A DNA stretch of 36,011 bases from the NCBI GenBank assembly GCA_033851845.1, contig JAWWOH010000073.1:1-36011 (forward strand), written 5' to 3'. This DNA is from RYN-124 sp033851845 (lineage in GTDB: Bacteria; Actinomycetota; Actinomycetes; Mycobacteriales; SCTD01). Within the stretch, counting starts at the first letter, position 1, and each line of letters opens with the position of its first letter. Position numbers and translations under genes: made by a program. Below, piece after piece: positions 22,311 through 30,339 of the stretch. The notes below the pieces were generated by a model, which had not been told where the DNA came from, made no database searches, and saw nothing but the letters and a program-made list of their open reading frames with translations.

Positions 22311-23390
22311 CTAGGCGACGAGGCCGAGGCGGCGCAGCTCGACCGTGAGGTCGTGCGGGCTCGTGCTCGCGGCCATCGCGGCCTCGAGGGTGATGACGCC
22401 GTCGCGGATGAACGAGACCAGGTGCTGGTCGAACGTCTGCATGCCGTAGTAGCCGCCCTCGGCGATCAGCTGCGGCAGGGAGGAGGTCTTCTCCGGGTCG
22501 GCGATCGCGTCGGCGATGCGGCCGGTGTTGATGGCCACCTCCATCACGACGCAGCGACCTTCGCCGTCGGCGCGGGGAACGAGCCGCTGGCAGATGATGC
22601 CGCGGAGCGCACCCGCCAGCGCGAGCCGGATCTGCTTCTGCTCGTGTGGCGGGAAGAAGTCGATGATGCGGTTCACGGTCTCGGCGGCGTCCGTGGTGTG
22701 CAGCGTCGACATGACGAAGTGCCCGGTCTCGGCGGCGGCCAGACCTGCCTTCACCGTCTCGTGGTCGCGCATCTCACCGACGAGGATGACGTCGGGGTCC
22801 TGCCGCATGGCGGCGCGCATCGCTGTCACGAAGTCCTCGGTGTCTACGCGGACCTCGCGCTGGTTGATCATCGCCATCTTGTCGAAGTGCAGGACCTCGA
22901 TGGGGTCCTCGATCGTGACGACGTGGACCTCTTTGTTGCTGTTGATGTGGTCGATCATCCCGGCGAGCGTCGTCGTCTTGCCCGAGCCGGTCGGACCGGT
23001 GACCAGCACGAGGCCGCGCGGTTCCATCGCGAGCGAGGCGAGCACGGCGGGCAGGCCGAGGTCGGTGAGCGGGATGGCCCCCACGCTGACGCGGCGGAAC
23101 ACCAGGCCGCACGAGCCACGGGAGCGGAACGCGTTGACGCGGAAGCGCCCGACGCCGGACAGCGAGTAGGCGAAGTCGGCCTCGTTGGACTTGTGGAACT
23201 CCTCCACGAGGTCCTCACGCAGCACCTCGCTGACCATCTGGGCCGTGTCAGCGGCGCTCAGGTCGCGGGTCTGCAGCTTGCGCAGCCGGCCGTCGATGCG
23301 CACCCGGGGCGGAGATCCGACCTTGCAGTGCAGGTCGGACCCTCCGCACTCGACGAGAGCGCGCAGGAAGGGCTCGATGGAGGTCGTCAC
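22311..23390 (-). CDS. pilT: PilT-type type IV pilus retraction ATPase
   Basis: A 359-residue secretion ATPase of the PilT/PilU branch. The N-terminal domain starts FLRALVECGGSDLHCKVGSPP. Walker A GPTGSGKT is at 132-139, the Asp box EDPIE at 161-165, Walker B PDVILVGEMRD at 199-209 and the His box GHFVMSTLHTTDA near 223. These complete motifs predict a hexameric motor that disassembles pili. The classical C-terminal AIRNLIRE helix of PilT is not evident. No pilin, PilB or PilC genes are in the window. GTG 23390 is the first start in the frame, preceded by GAAGAG. It follows the biotin-carrier gene by 90 bases on the same strand. Confidence 0.9.
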   Translation of the reverse strand: MTTSIEPFLRALVECGGSDLHCKVGSPPRVRIDGRLRKLQTRDLSAADTAQMVSEVLREDLVEEFHKSNEADFAYSLSGVGRFRVNAFRSRGSCGLVFRRVSVGAIPLTDLGLPAVLASLAMEPRGLVLVTGPTGSGKTTTLAGMIDHINSNKEVHVVTIEDPIEVLHFDKMAMINQREVRVDTEDFVTAMRAAMRQDPDVILVGEMRDHETVKAGLAAAETGHFVMSTLHTTDAAETVNRIIDFFPPHEQKQIRLALAGALRGIICQRLVPRADGEGRCVVMEVAINTGRIADAIADPEKTSSLPQLIAEGGYYGMQTFDQHLVSFIRDGVITLEAAMAASTSPHDLTVELRRLGLVA

Positions 23391-23480
23391 GTAAGGCTCT
23401 TCGGCGTACTCGGGCCAGGTCTTGACCCACCCGAACGGGTCTGTCTTCGGGGGCCTGTCCCCGCGTGCGCTCCGGCCGGG

Positions 23481-23693
23481 TCAGGAGATGACCGCGATCA
23501 CGTCGCCTTCCTGTACGACGTCGCCCTCGCTCACGGCCAGCGTGGACACAGTGCCGTCGCCCTCGGCCAGCACCGGGATCTCCATCTTCATCGACTCGAG
23601 GATGACCAGGGTGTCGCCGTCGGAGACGGTGTCGCCCTCGGCGACCACGACCTTCCAGACGTTCGCGACCATTTCGGCGCGTACCTCCGCCAT
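23481..23693 (-). CDS. Free-standing biotin carrier protein (TB7.3-like)
   Basis: A 70-residue biotinyl/lipoyl domain and nothing else. The attachment motif is LESMKMEIPVLAEGDGTV, with the biotinylated lysine between two methionines (residue 36), on the usual beta-hairpin. The flanks VVVAEGDTVSDGDTL and VSEGDVVQEGDVIAVIS complete the fold. M. tuberculosis TB7.3 (Rv3221c), next to pdtaS there, is the closest known counterpart. It should carry biotin for a carboxylase; the AccC-type biotin carboxylase encoded upstream in the same direction is the natural partner. GAGGAG precedes the ATG. Confidence 0.92.
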   Translation of the reverse strand: MAEVRAEMVANVWKVVVAEGDTVSDGDTLVILESMKMEIPVLAEGDGTVSTLAVSEGDVVQEGDVIAVIS

Positions 23694-23733
23694 CTGAACT
23701 CCTCGCTCGGTGTCTCGTTGGAACCTGGATCCG

Positions 23734-25152
23734 TCAGTGGTCGAGCGACTCCGCCCGAAGGCCGGCCATCCACGACTCGACCTCGTCCGGGTGCCGCGGC
23801 AGGGCGGCCGACAGGTTGCGGCAGCCGTCCTTGGTCACCACGACGTCGTCCTCGATCCGTACGCCGATGCCGCGCAGGTCCTCGGGCACGGTGAGGTCGT
23901 CGGGCTGGAAGTAGAGCCCCGGCTCGATGGTGAGGACGTAGCCCTCGGCGAGCTGGCCCTTCGTGTACATCTCATCGCGCGCGTGGGCGCAGTCATGTAC
24001 GTCGAGACCGAGCATGTGGCTGACGCCGTGCAGCGTGTAGCGACGGTAGAGCTGGCTGTCCTCGGCAAGTGCGGCGTCGGCCGACTCGAGGATGCCCATC
24101 CGCTCCAGGCCTTCCGCGAGCACCTTCATGGCGGCCTTGTGCGGCGCGAGGAAGTCGGCGCCCGACTTGCAGGCGGCGAGCGCCGCCTCCTGCGACTCGT
24201 AGACCAGCGTGTAGACCTCGCGCTGGCGCGGGGTGAACGTGCCATTGACGGGCAGGGTGCGGGTCACGTCGGCGGTGTAGAGCTCGTTGCCTTCGACGCC
24301 CATGTCGAGCAGCACGAGGTCTCCGTCCTTGACCTCGCCGTCGTTCTCGGTCCAGTGCAGCGTGCACGCGTGCGTCCCGGCAGCGCAGATCGAGCCGTAG
24401 CCGACGTCATTGCCCTCGACCCGTGCGCGCAGCCCGAAGACGCCCTCGAGCCAGCGCTCGCTGGTCTGGACGGCGGCCGGGATCTGCCGGACGACATCCT
24501 CGAAGCCGAGGATCGTGGCATCGACGGCCTCCTGGAGCTGTTCGACCTCGTGCGCGTCCTTGACCAGTCGCTGCTCAGAGAGGAACTCGGCCAGCTCCTT
24601 GTCCGCCTCCTCCTCGATCTCGAACAGCGCCTCCACCCGCGCGTCGAGCCCGCGCAGCACACGCGCCTTGCCGGAGAGCTTGTCGAGCTCTTCGAGCGGC
24701 CGCGTCTCGACGCCCAGCAACGCGCTGGTCGCGGCCAGCGTCGGGCGCGGACCGACCCAGAGCTCGCCGTACATCCGGTCGGTGAAGAACGCCGGTGTCG
24801 ACCGGTCCATCGACGGTGCCTGATAGAGCACCGCGTTGCCTTTGTCGAGAACGAGGACCGCGTCGGGTTCGTGCGAGCCGACCAGGTAGGCGAAATCGGT
24901 GCCCGGCCGGAAGCGGTACTCCGTGTCGTTGGCGCGGGTCTTGTAACCACCGGTCGGTACGACGAGAACCTCGCCCGGGAAGCGCTCCGCAAGCGCGCGA
25001 CGGCGGGCAGCCCGGTAGCTCGAGCCGGCAGCGGCCGCCGGCAGCTGCTCCTCGCGCGCGGCCCAGCCGGTCGTCATGAACTCCAGCAGCGCGGCCGGTC
25101 TGGTCGGGTCGTGCTTGGCCTCGGCGATGCCTTCCTGCGGTGTCTCCGTCAT
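23734..25152 (-). CDS. pepP: Xaa-Pro aminopeptidase (aminopeptidase P, M24 family)
   Basis: A 472-residue metallopeptidase that removes N-terminal residues before proline. The N-terminal creatinase-like domain covers about 20-200 (YRFRPGTDFAYLVGSHEPDAV). The catalytic domain has the metal ligands in order: two aspartates in LVLLDMGVEGNELYTADVTR, a histidine in HGVSHMLGLDVHD, and glutamates in LTIEPGLY and GVRIEDDVV. The length and the N-terminal domain fit E. coli PepP rather than methionine aminopeptidase. The ATG follows a TAGCCT box by seven bases. It is 30 bases downstream of the crotonase gene, so internal and operon transcripts may coexist. Confidence 0.93.
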   Translation of the reverse strand: MTETPQEGIAEAKHDPTRPAALLEFMTTGWAAREEQLPAAAAGSSYRAARRRALAERFPGEVLVVPTGGYKTRANDTEYRFRPGTDFAYLVGSHEPDAVLVLDKGNAVLYQAPSMDRSTPAFFTDRMYGELWVGPRPTLAATSALLGVETRPLEELDKLSGKARVLRGLDARVEALFEIEEEADKELAEFLSEQRLVKDAHEVEQLQEAVDATILGFEDVVRQIPAAVQTSERWLEGVFGLRARVEGNDVGYGSICAAGTHACTLHWTENDGEVKDGDLVLLDMGVEGNELYTADVTRTLPVNGTFTPRQREVYTLVYESQEAALAACKSGADFLAPHKAAMKVLAEGLERMGILESADAALAEDSQLYRRYTLHGVSHMLGLDVHDCAHARDEMYTKGQLAEGYVLTIEPGLYFQPDDLTVPEDLRGIGVRIEDDVVVTKDGCRNLSAALPRHPDEVESWMAGLRAESLDH

Positions 25153-25159
25153 AGGTCCG

Positions 25160-25165
25160 AGGCTA
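25160..25165 (-). promoter_or_regulatory. -10 box (TAGCCT), leaderless pepP
   Basis: On the minus strand TAGCCT is followed by seven bases and the ATG at 25152, placing an extra promoter inside the carboxylase gene cluster. Confidence 0.5.
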
Positions 25166-25182
25166 CGCCCGATCAGTGCCGG

Positions 25183-25944
25183 TCAACGGCCCTTCCACTG
25201 CGGCTTGCGCTTCTCGAGGAACGCGCCGACACCCTCGGCTGCGTCCTCGGTCGTGTTGAGCAAGGACAGCTGCGCCTGCATCGCTTCCAGGCCGGCTTGC
25301 AGGGAGCTGTCCATCGCCGCGAAGAACGCCTTCTTGCCGAGCCGCACGGCAACGGGCGGCTTCGCGGCGAGGGCACTCACCAGCGCATCCGTCTCGGCCG
25401 CAAGGTCGTCGACGACGCGCGAGATGAGTCCCATCTCCAGTGCCTCGCGGGCCGGGACGCGGCGGGCGGACAGCATCATCTCCATCGCCCGCTTCGGGCT
25501 CACGTGCCGGCCGAGCAGCGCACTCACCATGAACGGCCACAGCCCGAGGTCGACCTCCGGCAGGCCGAACGCGGCAGTCTCGGAGGCGAGGACGATGTCG
25601 CAAGCCATCACGAGCCCGACACCGCCGGCGAGGCAGAGCCCCTGCACCGACGCGACGACCGGAAGCGGGCAGTCGCGCATCGCCAGCACGACCTCGCGGA
25701 GCAGCCCGCGACCCTCGTGCACCTCGAGACCGGTCGCATTCGGGGCCATCGCCACGAGGTCGGCGCCGGAGCAGAAGACCTTCTCCCCTGCGCTGCTGAC
25801 CAGCACGACGCGCGCATCACCGGGTGAACGCAGTGCGTCGAGGATGCCGCGCAGCACCTCGCCGTTCAGCGCGTTGCGCTTCGGCTCCCGGTCGATGTGC
25901 AGCCGCAGCACACCGCCGGAATTGGTGACCGCGAGGTCGCTCAC
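25183..25944 (-). CDS. Enoyl-CoA hydratase/isomerase (crotonase) family protein
   Basis: A 253-residue crotonase. The CoA oxyanion-hole segments EKVFCSGADLVAMA and SVQGLCLAGGVGLVMACD are present, as are FGLPEVDLGLWP and the C-terminal ARRVPAREALEMGLISRVV. In classical hydratases the second block reads GGGCEL with a catalytic glutamate; here GGVGL lacks it, while the second glutamate (LPEVDLG) remains. Family members with GGVGL include methylglutaconyl-CoA-hydratase-like enzymes, so leucine or isoprenoid acyl-CoA breakdown is possible but unproven. The GTG start overlaps the biotin carboxylase stop (GTGA), implying a joint acyl-CoA pathway. Confidence 0.85.
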   Translation of the reverse strand: MSDLAVTNSGGVLRLHIDREPKRNALNGEVLRGILDALRSPGDARVVLVSSAGEKVFCSGADLVAMAPNATGLEVHEGRGLLREVVLAMRDCPLPVVASVQGLCLAGGVGLVMACDIVLASETAAFGLPEVDLGLWPFMVSALLGRHVSPKRAMEMMLSARRVPAREALEMGLISRVVDDLAAETDALVSALAAKPPVAVRLGKKAFFAAMDSSLQAGLEAMQAQLSLLNTTEDAAEGVGAFLEKRKPQWKGR

Positions 25945-27278
25945 TTCTTGGACCTCATCCGCTCGACCAGCCCGGTGTCGTAGTCACCGCTGACGAACTC
26001 CTCGTTCGCCAGGAGCTCGGTGAAGAACGGCAGGTTCACCTTCGGTCCTTCGACGACGAACTGCGCGACTGCATCACGCGTGCGTTGCAGCGCCTCTTCC
26101 CGGTCGGCACCCCACACCGCGAGCTTCGCCAGCAGTGGGTCGTAGTACGGCGTCACGGTGTCGCCGTTGCGATAACCGGCGTCGACACGTACACCCTCGC
26201 CGCCCGGCTCTTCCCATCGTGTGATGGTTCCGGGGCCGGGCAGGAACCGCACCGGGTCCTCGGCGTAGACCCGCAGTTCGATCGCATGTCCTTTCGACTG
26301 CACACCCACGTCGTACGACGGTGGTTCGCCGGCCGCGATGAGCAACTGCTGCTCGACCAGGTCGACGCCGTGGACGAGCTCCGTCACGGGGTGCTCCACC
26401 TGCAGCCGGGTGTTCATCTCGAGGAAGACGAACTCGTCACCAGAGACGAGGCACTCCACCGTGCCGGCATTGCGGTAACCCACGGCTTCGCCGGCCCGCA
26501 CCGCGCCGGCGAGCATGCGGGCACGCAGATCGGCCGAGACACCCGGCGACGGCGTTTCTTCGGCGACCTTCTGGTGACGCCGTTGCACGGAGCAGTCGCG
26601 CTCCCCCAGCGTCACGACGCGCCCGTCGGCGAGACCGAGCACCTGCACCTCGACGTGCCGAGCGCGCTCGAGGTAGCGCTCGAGCAGGATCGCCGGTGAG
26701 CCGAAGAACCGCTCGGCCCGGGTGCGGGCGGTCTCGAACGACGAGCGCAAGCCGGCTTCGTCGTACGCGATGCTCATGCCGATGCCGCCGCCACCGGCAG
26801 AGGCCTTGACCATCAGCGGGTAGCCGATCCCCTTCGCCGCGGAGACAGCAGCCTCGACGTCGACGAGCGGCTCCGGCGTACCGGTCGCAACGGGGACTCC
26901 CGCCGCGGCCATCGCGTTGCGGGCGTTGATCTTGTCGCCCATCTGATCGATGGCGTCGGGCGACGGGCCGATCCACGTCAAGCCCGCGTCGATCACGGCC
27001 TGCGCGAACGTCGCGTTCTCCGCCAGGAAGCCATAGCCGGGGTGGATCGCCTGCGCGCCCGTCTGCCGCGCGGCCTCCAGCACCTTCACCTGGTCGAGGT
27101 AGGACTCCGTCGGCGGTGCCGGGCCGAGCAGCACCGACTCGTCTGACTCCTCGACGTGCAGCGCGTGCGCGTCCGCCTCCGAGTGCACGGTCACGGCCTT
27201 CACCCCGAGCCGCTGGCAGGTGCGCACCACCCGGCGGGCGATCTCGCCGCGGTTGGCAACGAGCACAGTGTCGAACAC
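25941..27278 (-). CDS. Biotin carboxylase subunit of an acyl-CoA carboxylase (AccC type)
   Basis: A 445-residue ATP-grasp enzyme with only the biotin carboxylase module. It starts FDTVLVANRGEIARRVVRTC. Then come IHPGYGFLAENATFAQAV, the glycine-rich loop KASAGGGGIGM (usually GGRGM or GGKGM), the bicarbonate/ATP site ERDCSVQRRHQKVAEETPSP and EMNTRLQVEHPVTE. No biotin domain is fused, unlike many actinobacterial alpha subunits; the separate 70-residue carrier encoded three genes on can supply biotin. No carboxyltransferase beta subunit is in the window. GTG 27278 has GGAAGGA upstream. It heads the operon that continues with the crotonase. Confidence 0.92.
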   Translation of the reverse strand: MFDTVLVANRGEIARRVVRTCQRLGVKAVTVHSEADAHALHVEESDESVLLGPAPPTESYLDQVKVLEAARQTGAQAIHPGYGFLAENATFAQAVIDAGLTWIGPSPDAIDQMGDKINARNAMAAAGVPVATGTPEPLVDVEAAVSAAKGIGYPLMVKASAGGGGIGMSIAYDEAGLRSSFETARTRAERFFGSPAILLERYLERARHVEVQVLGLADGRVVTLGERDCSVQRRHQKVAEETPSPGVSADLRARMLAGAVRAGEAVGYRNAGTVECLVSGDEFVFLEMNTRLQVEHPVTELVHGVDLVEQQLLIAAGEPPSYDVGVQSKGHAIELRVYAEDPVRFLPGPGTITRWEEPGGEGVRVDAGYRNGDTVTPYYDPLLAKLAVWGADREEALQRTRDAVAQFVVEGPKVNLPFFTELLANEEFVSGDYDTGLVERMRSKK

Positions 27279-27326
27279 GCGGCTTCCTTCCGGAGCGAGG
27301 GGGGTCCGAGCCGCGACACTAGCGAG

Positions 27327-27905
27327 GTGGTCCTGGCCGGCGTCGCGCTGCTCGCCGCGCTCGTTCTGGGTTGGCTCAGCGGGGGCAGCCTCGACCGACT
27401 CGGCGCGCTGCCGCTGCACTCGCGTGGGCTCGTCTTCGGCGCGTTCGCTGCCCAGGCCGCCGGCGCCGTGATCGGCGGACCGGTCTACCCGCTCGGCCTC
27501 GCTGTGTCCGCTGCCCTCGTCGTCTGGTTCCTGAAGCGCAACCGCGGCGTGCGCGGCACCGGGCTCGTCTCACTCGGCCTGCTCTGCAACGCGCTGGTCG
27601 TCGGCCTCAACGGGGCGATGCCGGTGTCGGTCGACGCAGCCGGCCGGGCCGGGACGACGACGCAGCACATCCTCATCGGGGACGACCCGAGACACGAGCT
27701 GGCCGACCAGCACACCAGGCTGCGGTTCCTCGGCGACATCGTGCCGGTGCGGGCGCCGTGGCGCCCAGAGGTGGTGAGCCCGGGCGACGTGCTCATCGCC
27801 GCGGGGCTCGCGCAGCTGGTGCTGATCGGCATGCGCACGGGTCGCAAACCGGCCCGGCACGCCCGGCGCCGGACGCCTTCGCCCGCCGCCTGTGTAACCC
27901 TGTAG
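27327..27905 (+). CDS. DUF5317 family membrane protein
   Basis: A 192-residue membrane protein with five hydrophobic stretches, beginning VVLAGVALLAALVLGWLSGG. The family-like segment is NALVVGLNGAMPVSVDAAGR, followed by HTRLRFLGDIVPV and SPGDVLIAAGLAQLVL, a layout I know as DUF5317. The C-terminus is a basic tail (RKPARHARRRT). No function is known. The GTG 27327 start is 48 bases from the divergent carboxylase start. A GACACT box six bases before it would make it leaderless, though the box is weak. Confidence 0.7.
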   Translation: MVLAGVALLAALVLGWLSGGSLDRLGALPLHSRGLVFGAFAAQAAGAVIGGPVYPLGLAVSAALVVWFLKRNRGVRGTGLVSLGLLCNALVVGLNGAMPVSVDAAGRAGTTTQHILIGDDPRHELADQHTRLRFLGDIVPVRAPWRPEVVSPGDVLIAAGLAQLVLIGMRTGRKPARHARRRTPSPAACVTL

Positions 27906-27939
27906 GTCGATCTTTCCGGTGCACGACGAAGGAGCAGTC

Positions 27940-28014
27940 ATGGCGAAGAGGGGCCGCAAGCGCCGCGGACGCAAGAAGAACGCCGCCAACCACGGCAAGC
28001 GTCCCAACGCCTAG
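27940..28014 (+). CDS. 50S ribosomal protein bL37
   Basis: A 24-residue peptide, MAKRGRKRRGRKKNAANHGK plus RPNA, extremely basic. It matches from memory the actinobacterial ribosomal protein bL37 first seen in mycobacterial ribosome structures, where it sits in the large subunit near the peptidyl-transferase core. AAGGAG at 27929-27934 is a strong ribosome site. The reading is too short for most gene finders and is easily missed. It lies 34 bases after the DUF5317 gene, in the same direction. Confidence 0.85.
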   Translation: MAKRGRKRRGRKKNAANHGKRPNA

Positions 28015-28021
28015 CGCCGGA

Positions 28022-28387
28022 ATACGGCTGGCCGCGCTGTGTCTCGCGGTCGCCTGCGGCGCCTGCACGAGTGACGGGGGCGGCGCGGCGGGGTTCGACG
28101 ACTACTGCGCACTTGCCGGCCTACCCACGAAGACGTCGGCGGACCTCGAGGCGCTGCAGCAGCGCAGCTCGGCCGCGCAAGCCCACCATCGCGGCAAGGT
28201 CGTCGGCGACACCGCGAGCAACGCCGCGATCGTTCGCGCCGCGCTCGAGCTCGACCTGGCGATCGCACCGGCGCTCGGGGAGCTTCGAACCTCGGTCGGC
28301 GACGACGTGCCCCGCACGGACCCGCCGCCGACCGTTGCGGCAGTCATCAGGGCTCAGGACGCGCTGCGAGCCGCCTGCCCGCAGTGA
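28022..28387 (+). CDS. Small putative lipoprotein with no canonical start codon
   Basis: The reading RLAALCLAVACGACTSDGGG is a compact lipoprotein signal with a lipobox (AVAC or a second Cys just after). It is followed by FDDYCALAGLPTKTS and an alanine-rich helical domain ending LRAACPQ. The mature part has two cysteines that could form a disulfide. The frame has no ATG, GTG or TTG that would include the signal; ATA at 28022 directly before the arginine gives the best signal peptide, and CTG 28028 is the alternative. It begins seven bases after the bL37 stop. A mutated start, a rare AUA start or a sequence error are all possible. The family is not recognised. Confidence 0.5.
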   Translation: MRLAALCLAVACGACTSDGGGAAGFDDYCALAGLPTKTSADLEALQQRSSAAQAHHRGKVVGDTASNAAIVRAALELDLAIAPALGELRTSVGDDVPRTDPPPTVAAVIRAQDALRAACPQ

Positions 28388-28413
28388 CAGGTCACGACTG
28401 CGAGGATGGCCTC

Positions 28414-29343
28414 GTGGCCACCCTGCTCGACCCCTTGGTAGAAGGCACCGTCACCGTCACCGACGGCAGGCGACTCGGCTTCGCGGAGTTCGGCGATCCG
28501 CACGGGCGCGCCGTGCTGTGGATGCACGGGACCCCCGGCGCCCGCCGCCAGATCCCGCAGGCGGCGCGCCTCGCTGCGGCTGAGCTCGGCGTCCGGCTCA
28601 TCGGCATCGACCGCCCGGGTGTCGGTCACTCGACGCCGCACCTCTACGACCGGATCGCCGGCTTCGCCGGCGACATCGAGGATGTGCTCGACCGACTCGG
28701 CATCGGTGAGTTCGCGATGCTCGGCCTGTCCGGCGGCGGGCCGTACGTGCTCGCCTGCGCCGCGCTGATGCCCGAGCGGATGCAGGTCGCGGGCGTTCTG
28801 GGCGGCGTCGCACCCACCGTGGGCGACGACGCCGCGGAGGGCGGCGTCACCGCGCTGGCAGCGACCTTCGCGCCCGCGCTCGCCGTCCTCCGCATGCCGC
28901 TGTCGTGGGCCCTGGCCGCGTTCTTCTGGAGCACGCGGCCGGTCGCGGTGCCGGCGATCCACCTCTACGCACGGCTGTCACCGCCCGGCGATCGGGCCGT
29001 GTTCGCCCGCCCCGAGATGCGGGCCATGTTCCTCGACGACCTGCTCACCGGTGGTCGGCCCGGCCTGCGGGCCCCGGTCTACGACATCGTGCTGTTCGGT
29101 CGCCCATGGGGCTTCGCCCTGGCCGACGTCACCATCCCCGTGCACTGGTGGCATGGCGACGCCGACCACATCGTCCCACTGGAGCACGGCCGCCACGTCG
29201 TCAGCCGGGTCCGCGACGGGCACTTCTACCTCCGCCCGGGCGAGAGCCACCTCGGCACGCTGGGTGTCGCCGAAGACATCCTGGGCACCCTGCTGGAGTC
29301 CTGGGACCGCCGTACGCCAGGACGGCGCGACCGGGCCCAGTGA
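28414..29343 (+). CDS. Alpha/beta hydrolase
   Basis: A protein of about 309 residues with a hydrolase fold. The oxyanion segment LWMHGTPGARRQ and the nucleophile elbow MLGLSGGGPYVLA (serine in GLSGG) are clear. The acid lies in HWWHGDADHIVPLEH and the histidine in RPGESHLGTLG. A cap domain with hydrophobic helices (VLRMPLSWALAAFFWS) separates them. The substrate is unknown; esters or epoxides are typical. GTG 28414 is preferred for its GAGG at 28402-28405, but GTG 28384, overlapping the lipoprotein stop, is also possible. It is convergent with galE, 15 bases away. Confidence 0.85.
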   Translation: MATLLDPLVEGTVTVTDGRRLGFAEFGDPHGRAVLWMHGTPGARRQIPQAARLAAAELGVRLIGIDRPGVGHSTPHLYDRIAGFAGDIEDVLDRLGIGEFAMLGLSGGGPYVLACAALMPERMQVAGVLGGVAPTVGDDAAEGGVTALAATFAPALAVLRMPLSWALAAFFWSTRPVAVPAIHLYARLSPPGDRAVFARPEMRAMFLDDLLTGGRPGLRAPVYDIVLFGRPWGFALADVTIPVHWWHGDADHIVPLEHGRHVVSRVRDGHFYLRPGESHLGTLGVAEDILGTLLESWDRRTPGRRDRAQ

Positions 29344-29358
29344 CCACGCCGTACGCCG

Positions 29359-30318
29359 TCAGTCGCGGGCTGCGCGCCAGGCCGTCCAGGCCGACTGGAC
29401 CATGTTCTCGAGGTCACGCGTCGCGGTGAAGCCGAGGCCGTCGCGGATGCGGTCGACGGCGGCGACGATGCGAGCGGGGTCGCCGGGCCGGCGGTCGACG
29501 AACTCCGGTGTCGCGTCGAGCCCGGTCACCTTGCCGATGACCTCGATCACGTCGAGCACGGACGAGCCCTCGCCGCGGCCGATGTTGTAGGTCGCCGGCT
29601 GAGCGCCGTCGTCGAGCGCCTGCGCAGCGGCGAGGTGCGCGGCGGCGATGTCCGCGACGTGCACGTAGTCGCGGATGCAGGTGCCATCGGGCGTCGGGTA
29701 GTCGTTGCCGAACACCTTCGGCCTCGACCCCCGCTCGAGCTCGCGGAACACCATCGGGATCAGGTTGAAGATGCCCGGGTCGCCTAGGTCCGCGGATGCT
29801 GCGCCGGCGACGTTGAAGTAGCGCAGCGACATGTAGCGCAGACCGAAAGCAGCTGCGCAGTCGCGCATCACCCACTCGCCGATGAGCTTGGTCTCGCCGT
29901 ACGGCGACAGTGGTACGCCGGGGACGTCCTCGTCGACGAGGTCGACGTCCGGCAGCCCGTAGGTTGCGGCGCTGGACGAGAAGACGAAGCGGTCGGCCCC
30001 GGCGTCACGGCAGGCCTCGAGCAGCGTGACGAGGCCGGCGACGTTCTCGCGGTAGTACTTGAGCGGGTCGGCCACGGACTCGCCGACCTGCTTCTTGGCG
30101 GCGATGTGCACGACGCCGGTGACGGCGTGCTCGGCAAGCGTCCGATCGACCAGACCGCGGTCCAGGACGCTGCCCTCGACGAGCGGGGCCTGTCGCACGC
30201 GATCCGCTGCGCCGGTCGAGAGGTCGTCGAGTGCGACGACGTCTGTGCCGTTCTCGACCATCGCGCGCACCACGTGCGCACCGATGTAGCCCGCACCGCC
30301 GGTCACCAGCCACGTCAT
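29359..30318 (-). CDS. galE: UDP-glucose 4-epimerase (GalE)
   Basis: A 319-residue extended short-chain dehydrogenase. The NAD site GGAGYIG is at 7-13, and the catalytic serine region is FVFSSSAATYG. The YxxxK pair is Tyr140 and Lys144 in SPYGETKLIGEW. Further GalE landmarks are LRYFNVAGA, DYPTPDGTCIRDYVHVADIA and YNIGRGEGSS. It interconverts UDP-glucose and UDP-galactose for cell-envelope sugars. The ATG is set by a TAGCCT box seven bases upstream. The gene lies 21 bases after the small ORF behind rsrA on the same strand, so it may also be read from the sigR promoter. Confidence 0.95.
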   Translation of the reverse strand: MTWLVTGGAGYIGAHVVRAMVENGTDVVALDDLSTGAADRVRQAPLVEGSVLDRGLVDRTLAEHAVTGVVHIAAKKQVGESVADPLKYYRENVAGLVTLLEACRDAGADRFVFSSSAATYGLPDVDLVDEDVPGVPLSPYGETKLIGEWVMRDCAAAFGLRYMSLRYFNVAGAASADLGDPGIFNLIPMVFRELERGSRPKVFGNDYPTPDGTCIRDYVHVADIAAAHLAAAQALDDGAQPATYNIGRGEGSSVLDVIEVIGKVTGLDATPEFVDRRPGDPARIVAAVDRIRDGLGFTATRDLENMVQSAWTAWRAARD

Positions 30319-30325
30319 GTTGACG

Positions 30326-30331
30326 AGGCTA
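30326..30331 (-). promoter_or_regulatory. -10 box (TAGCCT), leaderless galE
   Basis: On the minus strand TAGCCT is followed by seven bases and ATG 30318, giving galE a promoter independent of sigR. Confidence 0.5.
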
Positions 30332-30339
30332 GCCGCGCG

